From Pseudoalteromonas sp. OOF1S-7 (lineage in GTDB: Bacteria; Pseudomonadota; Gammaproteobacteria; Enterobacterales; Alteromonadaceae), in contig NZ_JAKRFZ010000010.1 of NCBI RefSeq assembly GCF_022347765.1, positions 124,001 through 188,000 of the forward strand: 64,000 nt of DNA, in the 5' to 3' direction. The notes beneath the pieces are model-generated. The model worked only from the letters and a program-made list of their open reading frames with translations, did no database searches and was not told where the DNA came from. Below, one piece after another: positions 1 through 9,274 of the stretch; the stretch's first letter is position 1, and each line of letters starts with the position of its first letter. The translations under genes were made by a program, and so were the position numbers.

Positions 1-75
1 ATAGCACAAGATTTAATAAACCCCTGGTGTGAGTGGTTGCTGGCATCGGGTCTAACATCCCTTAGGAGACACATC

Positions 76-531
76 ATGACGCAAAGACAACAGGGTGGTT
101 TTACCCTTATCGAATTAATGATTGTAATCGCAATCATAGGTATTCTTGCTGCCGTTGCCCTGCCGGCATACCAGGATTACATCAACCGTGCTAAAGGCTC
201 TGAGCTGATGGCCGCTTCAACCATGCCAAAAGCGTGTGTAACTGAAGTATCTCAGGTTGGTGGCGATCCAGACAACTGTGCGACTGGCGTTGATGCCACA
301 GAAATGGTTGCCAGCGTAGTCGTAACAGCTGACGGCGCAATCCAAATTGATGGACAAAATGACATGGCTGGCGTTGACGTCGTCGTAACGCCGTTTAACG
401 GTAACGCAGCAGCGACAGATGCTAACTTTGCAGCTGGCTTCACAATCTCTGAGTGGCAATGTACAGCAACGGTAGATGACGCAGTTAAAGCGGCGTGGCT
501 ACCAGCAACGTGCACTGTGACAACACCTTAA
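76..531 (+). CDS. pilA: Type IV major pilin PilA
   Basis: Structural subunit of the type IV pilus, 151 aa. The start at 76 follows a TAGGAG ribosome site and gives a short basic leader ending in GG, then F9 and the class IVa signature FTLIELM with E at +5 of the mature protein. The hydrophobic N-terminal helix runs to about residue 30. Cysteines at 54, 68, 129 and 146 may form two disulfides, the last pair framing the C-terminal D-region. PilD encoded downstream would cleave after G8 and methylate F9. A longer in-frame start at 37 is possible but would put extra residues before the leader. A hairpin terminator follows directly, so pilin is probably made in excess over the rest of the operon. 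Confidence 0.93.
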   Translation: MTQRQQGGFTLIELMIVIAIIGILAAVALPAYQDYINRAKGSELMAASTMPKACVTEVSQVGGDPDNCATGVDATEMVASVVVTADGAIQIDGQNDMAGVDVVVTPFNGNAAATDANFAAGFTISEWQCTATVDDAVKAAWLPATCTVTTP

Positions 532-550
532 TAACAGAGCACAATCATAT

Positions 551-573
551 GAGGGAGCCTGGCTCCCTCTTTG
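551..573 (+). terminator. Hairpin terminator after pilA
   Basis: A near-perfect inverted repeat, GAGGGAGCC and GGCTCCCTC around a single base, is followed by TTTGCTTT. It lies 19 bases after the pilA stop and just before pilC. It probably terminates most pilA transcripts and lets a fraction read through into pilC and pilD. Confidence 0.7.
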
Positions 574-585
574 CTTTCAAATCTT

Positions 586-1818
586 ATGAATCAACCCGAC
601 AAAAACTCTGCCAAAGTCGATACCTTTATCTGGGTCGGCGTAAGTGCTCGTGGTAAACGTCTTCAGGGCGAGCTCACTGGTACCAGTGTGGCCCTGGTCA
701 AAGCACAATTGCGCAAGCAGGGGATCACGCCCTCTAAAGTAAAGCGCAAACCTAAACCCTTGTTCGGGTTAAGTAGTACACAAAAAATCACGCCCAAAGA
801 CATTGCGGTCGTCACCCGGCAAATTGCCACTATGCTGACAGCTGGCGTGGCCTTGGTTCAGGCATTGGATATGATAGCGTCAGGGGCCAAGAACAAAAGC
901 CTCAGCAAGCTTATTACGCACATCGCCGATGAAGTGAAAGCCGGTCAGCCACTGGCCAAATCACTGCGTAGCCACCCCAGATATTTCGACGAGTTATATT
1001 GCGATCTGGTTGAATCGGGTGAACAGTCAGGTGCATTGGACCGTATCTTTGACCGGGTTGCTCTGTATAAAGAAAAAGCCGAAGCACTTAAATCCAAGAT
1101 TAAGAAAGCGATGTTTTATCCTATTGCGGTACTTTCCGTCGCCCTGATCGTAACCTCCATCTTATTGATCTTTGTTGTTCCCCAATTTGAAGAAATTTTC
1201 ACCGGGTTCGGTGCTGAGTTGCCAGGCTTTACCCTGATGGTACTGGGTATTTCTGAATTTATGCAGGAGTACTGGTGGCTATTCCTGATTGGACTTGGCG
1301 GTGCCGGGTATGCTTATAAAGAAGCCCTGCAACGCAGCGCCGCAGTGCGTCACTTTAATGACCGCATGGTGCTGCAGATCCCAGCTATTGGCGAGATCCT
1401 GAAAAAAGCGGCCGTTGCGCGCTACGCCAGAACTTTATCAACCACTTTTGCGGCAGGCGTCCCTTTGGTGAATGCACTGGAATCAGCGGCCGGTGCCTCA
1501 GGCAATATCATTTATAAAAATGCCATTTTGGACATTAAAGGTGAGGTCAGCTCAGGTAACCAAATGAACTGGGCCATGCGCAACGCTAAGATCTTTCCAG
1601 ATATGGTGGTACAAATGGTGTCCATTGGCGAAGAATCTGGTGCACTCGACAGCATGCTGGCAAAAGTGGCCAGTATTTATGAGCAGGAAGTAGATGATGC
1701 AGTCGATGGGCTGTCTTCATTACTTGAACCTATGATCATGGTAATTCTGGGCGTGCTGGTTGGTGGCTTGATTGTTGCTATGTATTTACCTATATTCCAG
1801 CTCGGCACCGTCATTTAA
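586..1818 (+). CDS. pilC: Type IV pilus inner membrane platform protein PilC
   Basis: GspF/PilC family inner membrane protein, 410 aa, close to the usual family length. It forms the platform that couples the PilB motor to pilin assembly. Two T2SSF repeats are visible, at about residues 70-190 and 275-395, each with the family's helical and membrane pattern; the strong membrane segments are near 170-200, 220-240 and 375-400. The ATG at 586 is preferred because it matches family N-termini; a TTG at 571 would add five residues. It is followed by pilD and preceded by the pilA terminator. No pilB lies between pilA and pilC, which is unusual. Confidence 0.93.
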   Translation: MNQPDKNSAKVDTFIWVGVSARGKRLQGELTGTSVALVKAQLRKQGITPSKVKRKPKPLFGLSSTQKITPKDIAVVTRQIATMLTAGVALVQALDMIASGAKNKSLSKLITHIADEVKAGQPLAKSLRSHPRYFDELYCDLVESGEQSGALDRIFDRVALYKEKAEALKSKIKKAMFYPIAVLSVALIVTSILLIFVVPQFEEIFTGFGAELPGFTLMVLGISEFMQEYWWLFLIGLGGAGYAYKEALQRSAAVRHFNDRMVLQIPAIGEILKKAAVARYARTLSTTFAAGVPLVNALESAAGASGNIIYKNAILDIKGEVSSGNQMNWAMRNAKIFPDMVVQMVSIGEESGALDSMLAKVASIYEQEVDDAVDGLSSLLEPMIMVILGVLVGGLIVAMYLPIFQLGTVI

Positions 1819-1837
1819 CAATAACAAAGACATTATT

Positions 1838-2713
1838 ATGCAAGAAGTTTGGCACCTTATGGAGCAGCAAACCTGGTTTTGGCTGCTGACTGTCGCACTA
1901 ACCAGCCTGTGTATTGGCAGCTTTTTGAACGTTGTGATCTACCGCTTGCCTGTCATGATGCAGCGCAACTGGCAGACAGAATGCCGGGTCATTCTGGAGC
2001 AGCCTCCCCAGCAACCTGATCCTGCCACGCTCAACCTGATGACACCGGGCTCAACCTGCCCCAAGTGCAACAGCAAAATTAAATTCCAGCACAATATTCC
2101 GCTACTCAGCTGGGTATTTCTGGGGGGCAAATGCGCTTACTGCCAAACCCCCATTGCAAAACGTTATCCGCTCGTTGAGCTGTTGACAGGCGCAGCGTCA
2201 CTCTGGCTGGCCTGGCATTTCTCCGCCACCCCACAGGCACTGGTGTATTTGCTGGTGACCTGGGTACTGATAGCTCTGATCTTTATCGATATTGACCATA
2301 TGCTGCTGCCCGATCAGCTCACCTTACCATTACTCTGGTTTGCACTGCTGGCCGCCGTCGCGGGTATCACTATTCCCCCTTCTGAGGCCATCTTAGGTGC
2401 AGCCGTTGGTTATCTGAGTCTGTGGAGTATTTACTGGGCGTTTAAGCTACTTACCGGAAAAGAGGGCATGGGCTTTGGCGACTTTAAACTGCTGGCAGTC
2501 TTTGGTGCGCTGATGGGCTGGCAGTCACTGCTCATTATTGTCTTGCTATCCAGTGTGGTTGGCGCCGTCATTGGTGCAACGCAACTGGCCGTGCAGGGCA
2601 AAGACAAGGCGACCCCAATCCCCTTTGGTCCTTACCTTGCCATTGCCGGATGGCTGACGCTGTTATATGGTGAACAATTGAGTCGCTGGTATCTTTCGTT
2701 GTTAGGAGCATAG
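1838..2713 (+). CDS. pilD: Prepilin peptidase / N-methyltransferase PilD
   Basis: Bifunctional inner membrane aspartyl protease, 291 aa, that removes prepilin leaders and N-methylates the new N-terminus. The N-terminal domain carries two CxxC pairs (C74/C77 and C99/C102), which bind zinc in the family. The catalytic aspartates lie in the FIDIDH...LLPD segment (about 151-153) and in GFGDFK (D215). About eight hydrophobic segments are present. The start at 1838 gives the expected N-terminus; an in-frame ATG at 1859 is a second option. It lies 4 bases ahead of coaE, so the two are probably cotranscribed. Confidence 0.93.
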   Translation: MQEVWHLMEQQTWFWLLTVALTSLCIGSFLNVVIYRLPVMMQRNWQTECRVILEQPPQQPDPATLNLMTPGSTCPKCNSKIKFQHNIPLLSWVFLGGKCAYCQTPIAKRYPLVELLTGAASLWLAWHFSATPQALVYLLVTWVLIALIFIDIDHMLLPDQLTLPLLWFALLAAVAGITIPPSEAILGAAVGYLSLWSIYWAFKLLTGKEGMGFGDFKLLAVFGALMGWQSLLIIVLLSSVVGAVIGATQLAVQGKDKATPIPFGPYLAIAGWLTLLYGEQLSRWYLSLLGA

Positions 2714-2717
2714 TCCC

Positions 2718-3329
2718 ATGGCCAACTGGATCTTAGGCTTAACCGGCGGTATTGGTGCCGGCAAAACCACAGTGTCCGACCATCTAAACAAATTAGGGAT
2801 CTGTGTTGTGGATGCCGATGTTGTCGCAAGAGAGGTAGTCGAGCCTGGCAGCAATGGACTAAATGCCATTGTGGCTTACTTTGGAAAGCAAATTTTAACT
2901 GATGACGGCACCTTAGATCGCCAGGCGCTGCGCGGTATCATCTTTGCTGACAAAGATAAGAAACACTGGCTGAACAACTTACTGCACCCGCTGATCCGTA
3001 CCCGACTACTGGCACAACTGGCGCACGCTGACAGCCATTATGTGATCTTGTCGGCACCTTTGTTATTTGAAAACGGGCTGGATAAATACTGTGATAAAAC
3101 TCTACTCGTCGATGTGCCTGTTGAAGTGCAAGTAGCGCGCACCTGCGCGCGAGACAATGCCCACCAGCAGCAGGTTGAGCAGATCATTGCAGCACAAATG
3201 AGCAGAGCCGATAAACGCGCAAAAGCCGACTTTATTCTTAACAACAACCAACCCCTTGACGCAATGCAAGCACAGCTTGCTACCTTACATCAGACCTTTT
3301 TACAGCTTGCTGAGGCACATCATGCTTAA
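2718..3329 (+). CDS. coaE: Dephospho-CoA kinase
   Basis: Catalyses the last step of coenzyme A synthesis, ATP-dependent phosphorylation of dephospho-CoA, in the cytoplasm. It is 203 aa, a normal size. The P-loop GLTGGIGAGKT is at residues 7-17, followed by the family's DAD motif near residue 33 and a LID region with R and K residues near 140-165. It is tightly linked to pilD, as in many gammaproteobacteria, where this linkage is conserved without a known functional reason. Confidence 0.95.
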   Translation: MANWILGLTGGIGAGKTTVSDHLNKLGICVVDADVVAREVVEPGSNGLNAIVAYFGKQILTDDGTLDRQALRGIIFADKDKKHWLNNLLHPLIRTRLLAQLAHADSHYVILSAPLLFENGLDKYCDKTLLVDVPVEVQVARTCARDNAHQQQVEQIIAAQMSRADKRAKADFILNNNQPLDAMQAQLATLHQTFLQLAEAHHA

Positions 3330-3437
3330 TACGTGCCGCACTCGTTCGAACAAAGCCTGGTTTGCTGCCAATTCGCTACCCGGATCGAAGCATTCTTTGC
3401 TACATTTAGTGTAACTCGTTGAAGTCTTAAGAGCATT

Positions 3438-5114
3438 ATGGAACATCACTCGCCATTACTGAGAAAGTTTATTACCCTTGGCAAACTCACTGCCGAGCAG
3501 GTCAAAGCCAAACAAGCCGATGCCCACTCAACGGCTGAACTCATTTGTCTGTGTAGTGGCATGAGCAGCCAGGAGATGGCCGAACAGTGCCTTGACTTGT
3601 TCAGGGTACCCTATTTTGATCTGAGCGGCTTTGACATCACCCAGGTTCCCAAAGAGCTTGTTAAAGAAAAACTGATCCGTCAGCACCATTTATTGCCGTT
3701 GGTAAAAAAAGATCGCAAACTCTTTATTGCGACCTCAGATCCGACCGACTATGGAGCCTTCGAGAACTTTGAGTTCAGCACAGGCCTGCAATGTGAAGTA
3801 GTCGTTGTAGACTATAAACTACTCGATCAGAAGATTGATCAACTCTTTGACGATAATAGCAGCCTCAGCCTGAGCGAGGACGAATTTAAAGAGTTTGCCA
3901 GCCTGGATGTCGAAGACGAACCCAAAGCACAAAACAACGATGAAGAAAAAGACGATGCCCCTATCATCGTGTATATCAATAAGATCCTTATGGATGCGAT
4001 CAAAAAAGGCGCTTCTGACCTCCATTTTGAACCTTATGAAAAGAAATATCGGGTGCGCTTTCGCATCGATGGCTTGTTGCACGAAATGGCCAGCCCACCT
4101 CATGCTTTATCCAGCCGCTTGTCGGCCCGTATCAAGGTCATGTCTCACCTTGATATCGCAGAAAAGCGCAAGCCACAGGATGGCCGGATCAAGCTAAAAA
4201 TTTCGGAGCGCAAAAGCATCGATTTTCGTGTCAGTACCCTGCCAACCATGTGGGGTGAAAAAATCGTAATGCGGATCCTAGATTCATCAGCCGCCAAGCT
4301 GGGGATTGAAGCTCTGGGTTATGAAGCAGAGCAAAAAAGTATGTACCTTAATGCACTCGACCAGCCACAAGGGATGATCCTGGTCACCGGACCAACCGGT
4401 TCAGGTAAAACGGTATCGCTTTATACCGGTCTGAACATACTCAATAAACCAGAGCGTAACATCAGCACCGCAGAAGATCCGGTGGAGATCAACCTGGAAG
4501 GCATTAATCAGGTTCAGATCAACACCAAAGCAGACATGACCTTTGCCAATGCATTGCGGGCATTCCTGCGTCAGGACCCCGATGTCGTGATGGTGGGTGA
4601 GATCCGCGATCTGGAAACGGCTGAAATCGCCATCAAAGCGGCACAAACCGGCCACCTGGTGATGAGTACTTTGCATACCAACTCAGCCTCGGAAACATTG
4701 ACCCGATTACTCAATATGGGGGTGCCAGCCTATAACGTGGCCAGCTCAGTCAGCCTGATCATCGCTCAGCGCCTTGCCCGTCGATTATGCCCTAAATGCA
4801 AAGAGCCAGAGCAACTACCAGCAGAAGAGCTACAACGCCAGGGCTTTAGTGCAGAGCAAGTTCAGAATATGACCCTCTATGCCCCAAAGGGGTGTGACCA
4901 CTGTACGGACGGCTATAAAGGTCGGGTCGGTATATATGAAGTGATGAAGATCACACCCGAAATATCGCATGCGATTATGGAAGGCGGTAATTCACTGGAA
5001 ATTGCCGAGCTCGCCGCAAGCCAGGGCTTTGCTAATCTGCGTCAGTCTGGATTGAAAAAAGCTGCAGATGGGATCACATCTCTGGCAGAGGTCAACCGGG
5101 TAACTAGCTACTAA
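3438..5114 (+). CDS. pilB: Type IV pilus extension ATPase PilB
   Basis: Hexameric cytoplasmic ATPase that drives pilus polymerisation, 558 aa. The N-terminal MshEN/T2SSE_N region covers about residues 1-140. Walker A GPTGSGKT is at 318-325, the Asp box follows, the Walker B region VVMVGEIRD lies near 383-391, and the His box TLHTN is at 411-415. A tetracysteine zinc site is formed by C451/C454 and C486/C489. The gene stands after coaE instead of between pilA and pilC. The 108-bp gap before it has no clear terminator; AAGAG upstream of the ATG may serve as ribosome site. The displaced position suggests a local rearrangement. Confidence 0.94.
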   Translation: MEHHSPLLRKFITLGKLTAEQVKAKQADAHSTAELICLCSGMSSQEMAEQCLDLFRVPYFDLSGFDITQVPKELVKEKLIRQHHLLPLVKKDRKLFIATSDPTDYGAFENFEFSTGLQCEVVVVDYKLLDQKIDQLFDDNSSLSLSEDEFKEFASLDVEDEPKAQNNDEEKDDAPIIVYINKILMDAIKKGASDLHFEPYEKKYRVRFRIDGLLHEMASPPHALSSRLSARIKVMSHLDIAEKRKPQDGRIKLKISERKSIDFRVSTLPTMWGEKIVMRILDSSAAKLGIEALGYEAEQKSMYLNALDQPQGMILVTGPTGSGKTVSLYTGLNILNKPERNISTAEDPVEINLEGINQVQINTKADMTFANALRAFLRQDPDVVMVGEIRDLETAEIAIKAAQTGHLVMSTLHTNSASETLTRLLNMGVPAYNVASSVSLIIAQRLARRLCPKCKEPEQLPAEELQRQGFSAEQVQNMTLYAPKGCDHCTDGYKGRVGIYEVMKITPEISHAIMEGGNSLEIAELAASQGFANLRQSGLKKAADGITSLAEVNRVTSY

Positions 5115-5185
5115 TTGCTCTGGGGCCAGTGACTGCCTGGCCACCACACAGTACAATGAGGGAAATTAGTCATACAGAGGTGCTT

Positions 5186-5428
5186 ATGCCTGTTTCTGTA
5201 AAATGCCCTACCTGCCAGGCCGCAGTTGTCTGGTCGGCACAAAGCCCACATCGTCCATTTTGTTCTAAACGCTGTCAGCTTATAGACTTAGGTGAGTGGT
5301 CAGAAGAGAACAATAAAATCTCAACACCACTCAACAGTGCGGATCTGTCTCCGGAAGCAGCCCGGGATATGGTGGAGGATCTGGAAGCAATGCTGGCTAA
5401 AAACGACGATAGTTTTTTTAAAGAATAA
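5186..5428 (+). CDS. yacG: DNA gyrase inhibitor YacG (zinc-binding)
   Basis: Small zinc protein of 80 aa that binds GyrB and inhibits gyrase in the characterised homologue. The four zinc ligands C7, C10, C26 and C30 are in the expected CxxC-x15-CxxxC arrangement, and the DLGEW motif follows. The ATG at 5186 with GAGG upstream is chosen over an ORF extending back to 5129, which would overrun the pilB tail spacing. In related genomes yacG follows coaE and zapD; here pilB occupies that place and zapD is missing from the window. Confidence 0.9.
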   Translation: MPVSVKCPTCQAAVVWSAQSPHRPFCSKRCQLIDLGEWSEENNKISTPLNSADLSPEAARDMVEDLEAMLAKNDDSFFKE

Positions 5429-5488
5429 GTCGCCGTGCCACAGGGAAGCCCGGCGATTTGCCGTGCTTTACCCTTGCTGGAGCGTCTT

Positions 5489-5998
5489 TCAGGATGACTG
5501 GTGTTGATGGTGCTTTTTGGCCATGCGCTTGTGACGCAGCTGCTTGAGTTTGGCGCGCTGCTCTTCAGTTAAAATATGATATACCTTGTGCTGTGTTTCC
5601 AGTCGGATAAGCATCATTTCACGCTTCTGTGGCTGAAATTGCTCCAGCAACAATTGTGCCTGTGCTTTGTCGAATTGTTCTGCCTCAATCAATGATTTAA
5701 ACGCCTCATGGTGCTCACCTTTGCCTTTGTCACCGCGCAAGCTTTTCACCTGCTCACGCTGCGCGTCAAAAAGACTTTTTAACTCATCCTGCTGGCTTTG
5801 GGTCAGACCCAGATGCTTTACTGCACGCTTTGATAGCAGCATATGGCCCATGCTTTTCATCGGCTTCATACCCGCATTCTGTGCAGGTGTTTGTTGCGCA
5901 TCAGTCTCTGCCAATACGACGGGGCTGCCAGCCATCACTGCAGCCAGGAATAGTGCTTTTAATGTGTGGCGAACGTTTGTCTTAGTGTGGGTATTCAT
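5489..5998 (-). CDS. Spy/CpxP-like periplasmic LTxxQ protein
   Basis: Predicted periplasmic protein of 169 aa with a signal peptide cut after about A30. Two LTxxQ motifs, at 65-69 and 143-147, define the Spy/CpxP family of envelope-stress chaperones and Cpx regulators. The tail is rich in K, H and Q. The start at 5998 follows AGGAG and yields a proper signal peptide; the ORF extends further upstream but would spoil it. It is divergent from the CpxR-like gene at 6207 across CpxR-type boxes. This fits a CpxP-like feedback inhibitor or an induced chaperone; the sequence does not separate the two. Confidence 0.85.
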   Translation of the reverse strand: MNTHTKTNVRHTLKALFLAAVMAGSPVVLAETDAQQTPAQNAGMKPMKSMGHMLLSKRAVKHLGLTQSQQDELKSLFDAQREQVKSLRGDKGKGEHHEAFKSLIEAEQFDKAQAQLLLEQFQPQKREMMLIRLETQHKVYHILTEEQRAKLKQLRHKRMAKKHHQHQSS

Positions 5999-6053
5999 AA
6001 TAGCGTCTCCTGTTAAGTTGAGTTCAACTTTAGCAACGCCTGAGCAAAGCAAC

Positions 6054-6144
6054 GTCAAGACTGTGTAAAGTTTTGTCAAGCGCTGTGTCAGCCCCCACAC
6101 ATTCTGAGATCCCGCATAACATCCTGAGCGTAAAGAAGTGTAAA
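6054..6144. promoter_or_regulatory. CpxR-type operator boxes between spy-like gene and cpxRA-like pair
   Basis: A perfect GTAAA-N5-GTAAA site is at 6130-6144, the classical CpxR consensus. A second, degenerate cluster is at 6054-6079: GTCAA-N6-GTAAA-N5-GTCAA. Both lie between the divergent Spy/CpxP-like gene and the CpxR-like regulator, where autoregulation would be expected. Binding is inferred from the consensus. Confidence 0.7.
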
Positions 6145-6152
6145 GTCAGTCA

Positions 6153-6171
6153 CCTTACTTCTATAGTAAGG
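6153..6171. repeat. Inverted repeat upstream of the response regulator
   Basis: CCTTACT and AGTAAGG flank TCTAT, a perfect 7-bp inverted repeat 35 bases before the regulator start. It probably overlaps the promoter core or 5' leader of the two-component operon. It could be a protein site or an mRNA hairpin; no known factor is recognised. Confidence 0.5.
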
Positions 6172-6206
6172 TAAGATAGAAGCAGGAACAGAGACTGAGT
6201 AACCGT

Positions 6207-6893
6207 ATGAGTGCGAATGTACTGATAATCGACGATGATCGGGGCCTATGTGAACTTTTGCAAGACTATTTGCAGGGCGAAGGATGTAAAGTCTATACGG
6301 CTTATACCGGCCCGGAAGGGCTGGATATGGCGTTAACCAGAGAGTTTGATGTGATCCTGTTGGATGTGATGCTACCCCAACTAGACGGCTTTGAAGTACT
6401 CAAAGCATTACGTACGAAAAAAATGACACCGGTGATTATGCTAACGGCCAAGGGCGATGACTTTGATCGCATTTTTGGCCTTGAACTGGGCGCAGATGAC
6501 TATATTCCTAAACCCTTTAACCACAGAGAGCTACTGGCGAGGATCAAAGCCATCACTCGCCGTGTCGCACACCTGCTTCACAGTACAGTAGCGCCGAGTT
6601 TCAAATATCACGATCTGGTCTTAGATCTGCCTTCTCGAACCGCCAACATCAAAGGCACACCGTTGCCATTAACCGGAACGGAATACGAAATGCTGTACCA
6701 GTTGGTAAAGTCAGCAGGCCAGACTGTTACCAAGCAAACTCTATCGCAAACTGTACTGGGGCGCCCTCTGGCTCCCTATGATAGATCGGTTGATATGCAT
6801 GTCAGCAATGTGCGAAAGAAAATTGCGCAATATAGTTCGCACACTTATATCAAAACTTTACGCGGCTCAGGCTATATTTTCCTTAAGGCATAG
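6207..6893 (+). CDS. cpxR: CpxR-like OmpR-family response regulator
   Basis: DNA-binding response regulator, 228 aa. The receiver domain (about 1-118) has the acidic pair D10/D11, phosphoacceptor D53 in LLDVMLP, T80 and K102 in the KPF motif. A winged-helix Trans_reg_C domain occupies about 130-228. The receiver closely follows CpxR, including the LGLELGADDY-type segment. The kinase gene begins one base after this stop. CpxR-like boxes lie upstream, which supports the assignment. The cognate stress input cannot be read from sequence. Confidence 0.85.
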   Translation: MSANVLIIDDDRGLCELLQDYLQGEGCKVYTAYTGPEGLDMALTREFDVILLDVMLPQLDGFEVLKALRTKKMTPVIMLTAKGDDFDRIFGLELGADDYIPKPFNHRELLARIKAITRRVAHLLHSTVAPSFKYHDLVLDLPSRTANIKGTPLPLTGTEYEMLYQLVKSAGQTVTKQTLSQTVLGRPLAPYDRSVDMHVSNVRKKIAQYSSHTYIKTLRGSGYIFLKA

Positions 6894-6894
6894 A

Positions 6895-8274
6895 ATGAGG
6901 AAGTACTTACTAATAAAAGTTTTTATGTGGTTTTGGGGAACCATTGCCGCCACTTTAATGCTGCTAATGAGTGTCAGTCTGTTACAACCCGGCATACTGG
7001 AAACTCGCCAGATCAGCCCGCCAATGCTGAAGAATCTGCATCACCTGCAACGTACACTGGAGCGCCGGGTCGAAAACCGCCCAGGCCAGCCGCTGGCGAC
7101 CTTATTACCAGGTCGTCATCGCAGTCATGGGCCAAAAATTTACTTACGTCACAGCGACGATCAGCAAAATATACTGAGCCACCCTGCCTTGCAGGCATGG
7201 GACTTGTCTTTACTGAATTTTACCACCAACGCTCCAGCACAGGTTGTCGACACCGAGCAATATCGCGCTTATGGGCCAATAGATATTCGGCTACGGGGCG
7301 AGCCGTACCAGCTTTTTCAGTTGATGGACCACCGCGACCCTCAAGTTCTGACAAAGATCAGGTTGCTGCCAGTCTGGGCGAAGATACTCATCCTGATACT
7401 AGCCAGTTTTGGCTTTAGTCTGTGGTTTACGCGCGGCTTACTAAAGCCCGTAAAGCAGCTGCAACTGGCCGCCTCTGCACTGGCACAAGGTAAACTGGAT
7501 ACCCGAGCAAACATCGATGCCGCACGCCAGGACGAGTTAGGGCAATTGGGTAAAGACTTTGACCTGATGGCCGGTCACCTGCAGGCACATGTCACACAAC
7601 AAAAGCGTTTGCTGGCGGATATATCGCATGAGCTCAGATCCCCACTTACTCGCCTGCAGATGGCAAATGGGATTGCCAGTGATAAAGCACCTGAGCCGCT
7701 TATGCCTTACCTGCAAAGAGTCGAGAAAGAAGCACATCTGCTTGAACAGATGCTGAGTGATATTTTGCAACTGTCCCGGCTGGAATCTCAGCAACAGCAA
7801 GTGAGTCTGCATGCAATATCACTGGCTGATTTACTTGGCCCCATCCTTGACGATGCCAGCTTTGAGAGCCAGCAACTGGGCAAAGAGGTTAACTGGGAAA
7901 CGTTACCCGACCTTACCCTGATGGTGGATGACATGCTACTTGGTCGCGCGTTTGAGAACATATTGCGTAACGCCATAAAGTACGCAAACAAACAAGTTAC
8001 CCTGAATGCGCAGTGCGACAATAACCGGCTGGCCGTGACGATTTGTGATGATGGGCCGGGAGTCAGCGACGCCATGCTGGAAAAACTCTGCATTCCTTTT
8101 TTCAGAGCTTCAGAGGCACGCACGCCAGAGGGGCTCGCAGGCTCAGGCGGATTTGGCCTGGGACTGGCAATTGCGCAACATGCCATAAAAGTGCATCATG
8201 GCCGTATTCAGTTTAGTAATCACCGTGGTCTGCGTGTCACCGTAGAGCTGCCAATAGACAAGCATGTTTTATAG
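6895..8274 (+). CDS. cpxA: CpxA-like sensor histidine kinase
   Basis: Inner membrane sensor kinase of 459 aa. TM1 is at about 5-28, a periplasmic domain spans about 30-157, TM2 is at 160-178, followed by HAMP (about 180-232). The HisKA H-box has H245 in DISHELRSP. The ATPase domain has the N box near ENILRNAIKYA, G1 DDGPG and G2 GFGLGLAIA. The start at 6895 is one base after the regulator stop; an ORF reading further upstream overlaps the regulator and is rejected. The partner is the CpxR-like regulator. The gene overlaps the next hydrolase gene by 11 bases. Confidence 0.87.
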   Translation: MRKYLLIKVFMWFWGTIAATLMLLMSVSLLQPGILETRQISPPMLKNLHHLQRTLERRVENRPGQPLATLLPGRHRSHGPKIYLRHSDDQQNILSHPALQAWDLSLLNFTTNAPAQVVDTEQYRAYGPIDIRLRGEPYQLFQLMDHRDPQVLTKIRLLPVWAKILILILASFGFSLWFTRGLLKPVKQLQLAASALAQGKLDTRANIDAARQDELGQLGKDFDLMAGHLQAHVTQQKRLLADISHELRSPLTRLQMANGIASDKAPEPLMPYLQRVEKEAHLLEQMLSDILQLSRLESQQQQVSLHAISLADLLGPILDDASFESQQLGKEVNWETLPDLTLMVDDMLLGRAFENILRNAIKYANKQVTLNAQCDNNRLAVTICDDGPGVSDAMLEKLCIPFFRASEARTPEGLAGSGGFGLGLAIAQHAIKVHHGRIQFSNHRGLRVTVELPIDKHVL

Positions 8275-9274
8275 CGAAAGTAAGCACTTACACAATAATC
8301 TAGCGCAGATAGAAACGCACTGGCAAGAGTGCAAAAAAGGCACCTTTGACAGCCCAGTCGGACCGCTTTTTTATGCCTGCCATATCCCCGAGCGAGCGCG
8401 GTTTGCCGTCCTGTTGATCAATGGCCGGATAGAATCGGCACACAAGTATCAGGAGTTGATCTGGGAGTTAAGCCGCAATCAGATTGCCGTTTTTACCTAT
8501 GATCATCCTGGTCAGGGCCTGTCTGGCCGCCTACTTGCTAACTTACACATCGGCTATATTGAACGTTTCGCACAGTATGGTGATTGTCTTGATGCTTTCG
8601 TCAATCAGGTCGTCTTACCTCAGTGGCGCGGGCAAAGCGTTATTCTGGCGCACTCTATGGGCGGTGCTGTCACCTGTGATTACCTCACACGTTACAGCAG
8701 TCCTGTCGTTGGGGCCTTTCTCAGCGCCCCCATGTTTGCGATTAACACAGCGCCCTACCCGGCCTGGCTTGCTCAGGGGATTGCCACAACAGCCTGTACA
8801 CTGGGGCTGGGACAACGTTATGCCATCGGTCAGGCGGATTACCTGCCAAAAGCTTTTGCTGACAATGAGCTGACACACTGTGAGCAGCGCTATTCGCTGT
8901 TCAGGCAATTGTATCAACAGCATCCCGGATTACAGCTGGGAGGAGTGAGTTTTCGCTGGCTACAGCAGGCACTGGGATCTACACACAGCATGACACAGCA
9001 ACGTATTGATCTGCCACTGAGCATTGCCAGCGCACAACACGACAGCATTGTTTGCTCCGCCGCACATGCACATTTTGCGGCCAATAACGCCGCTTGCCAG
9101 CTACACCATTACCCGGGCAAGCATGAGCTACTGTGTGAGGTGGACTCAATCAGACGGGCTGTGCTGAAGCAGTTTTATGCGTTTGCCCACCAGCTCATCA
9201 GCCAGGACGCTGCAACAACCCCCTCTTCATCGGACTATGTGGCCGGTGATACTGCCAGCGACACCGGATCCTGA
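8264..9274 (+). CDS. Alpha/beta hydrolase, lysophospholipase L2-like
   Basis: Serine hydrolase of 336 aa resembling PldB and monoacylglycerol lipases. The nucleophile elbow is AHSMGG with S131; the acid is probably D260 and the base H287 in GKHELL. No signal peptide is seen, so it likely acts in the cytoplasm or at the inner membrane on lysophospholipids or monoacylglycerols; the substrate is inferred. It begins inside the kinase gene, so it is probably translated with the two-component operon. This links lipid turnover to envelope stress. Its 3' end overlaps the convergent fieF gene by 40 bases. Confidence 0.8.
   Translation: MFYSESKHLHNNLAQIETHWQECKKGTFDSPVGPLFYACHIPERARFAVLLINGRIESAHKYQELIWELSRNQIAVFTYDHPGQGLSGRLLANLHIGYIERFAQYGDCLDAFVNQVVLPQWRGQSVILAHSMGGAVTCDYLTRYSSPVVGAFLSAPMFAINTAPYPAWLAQGIATTACTLGLGQRYAIGQADYLPKAFADNELTHCEQRYSLFRQLYQQHPGLQLGGVSFRWLQQALGSTHSMTQQRIDLPLSIASAQHDSIVCSAAHAHFAANNAACQLHHYPGKHELLCEVDSIRRAVLKQFYAFAHQLISQDAATTPSSSDYVAGDTASDTGS

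Noticed and set aside
25..40. Possible sigma-54 promoter before pilA (TGGTGT...TTGC)
   Set aside because: The GG and GC elements are separated by 11 bases, one more than the sigma-54 consensus. The window also starts too close to judge upstream enhancer sites.
5292..5507. Overlapping short reading frame inside yacG
   Set aside because: It reads a different frame of yacG, lacks a ribosome site and has no recognised motif.
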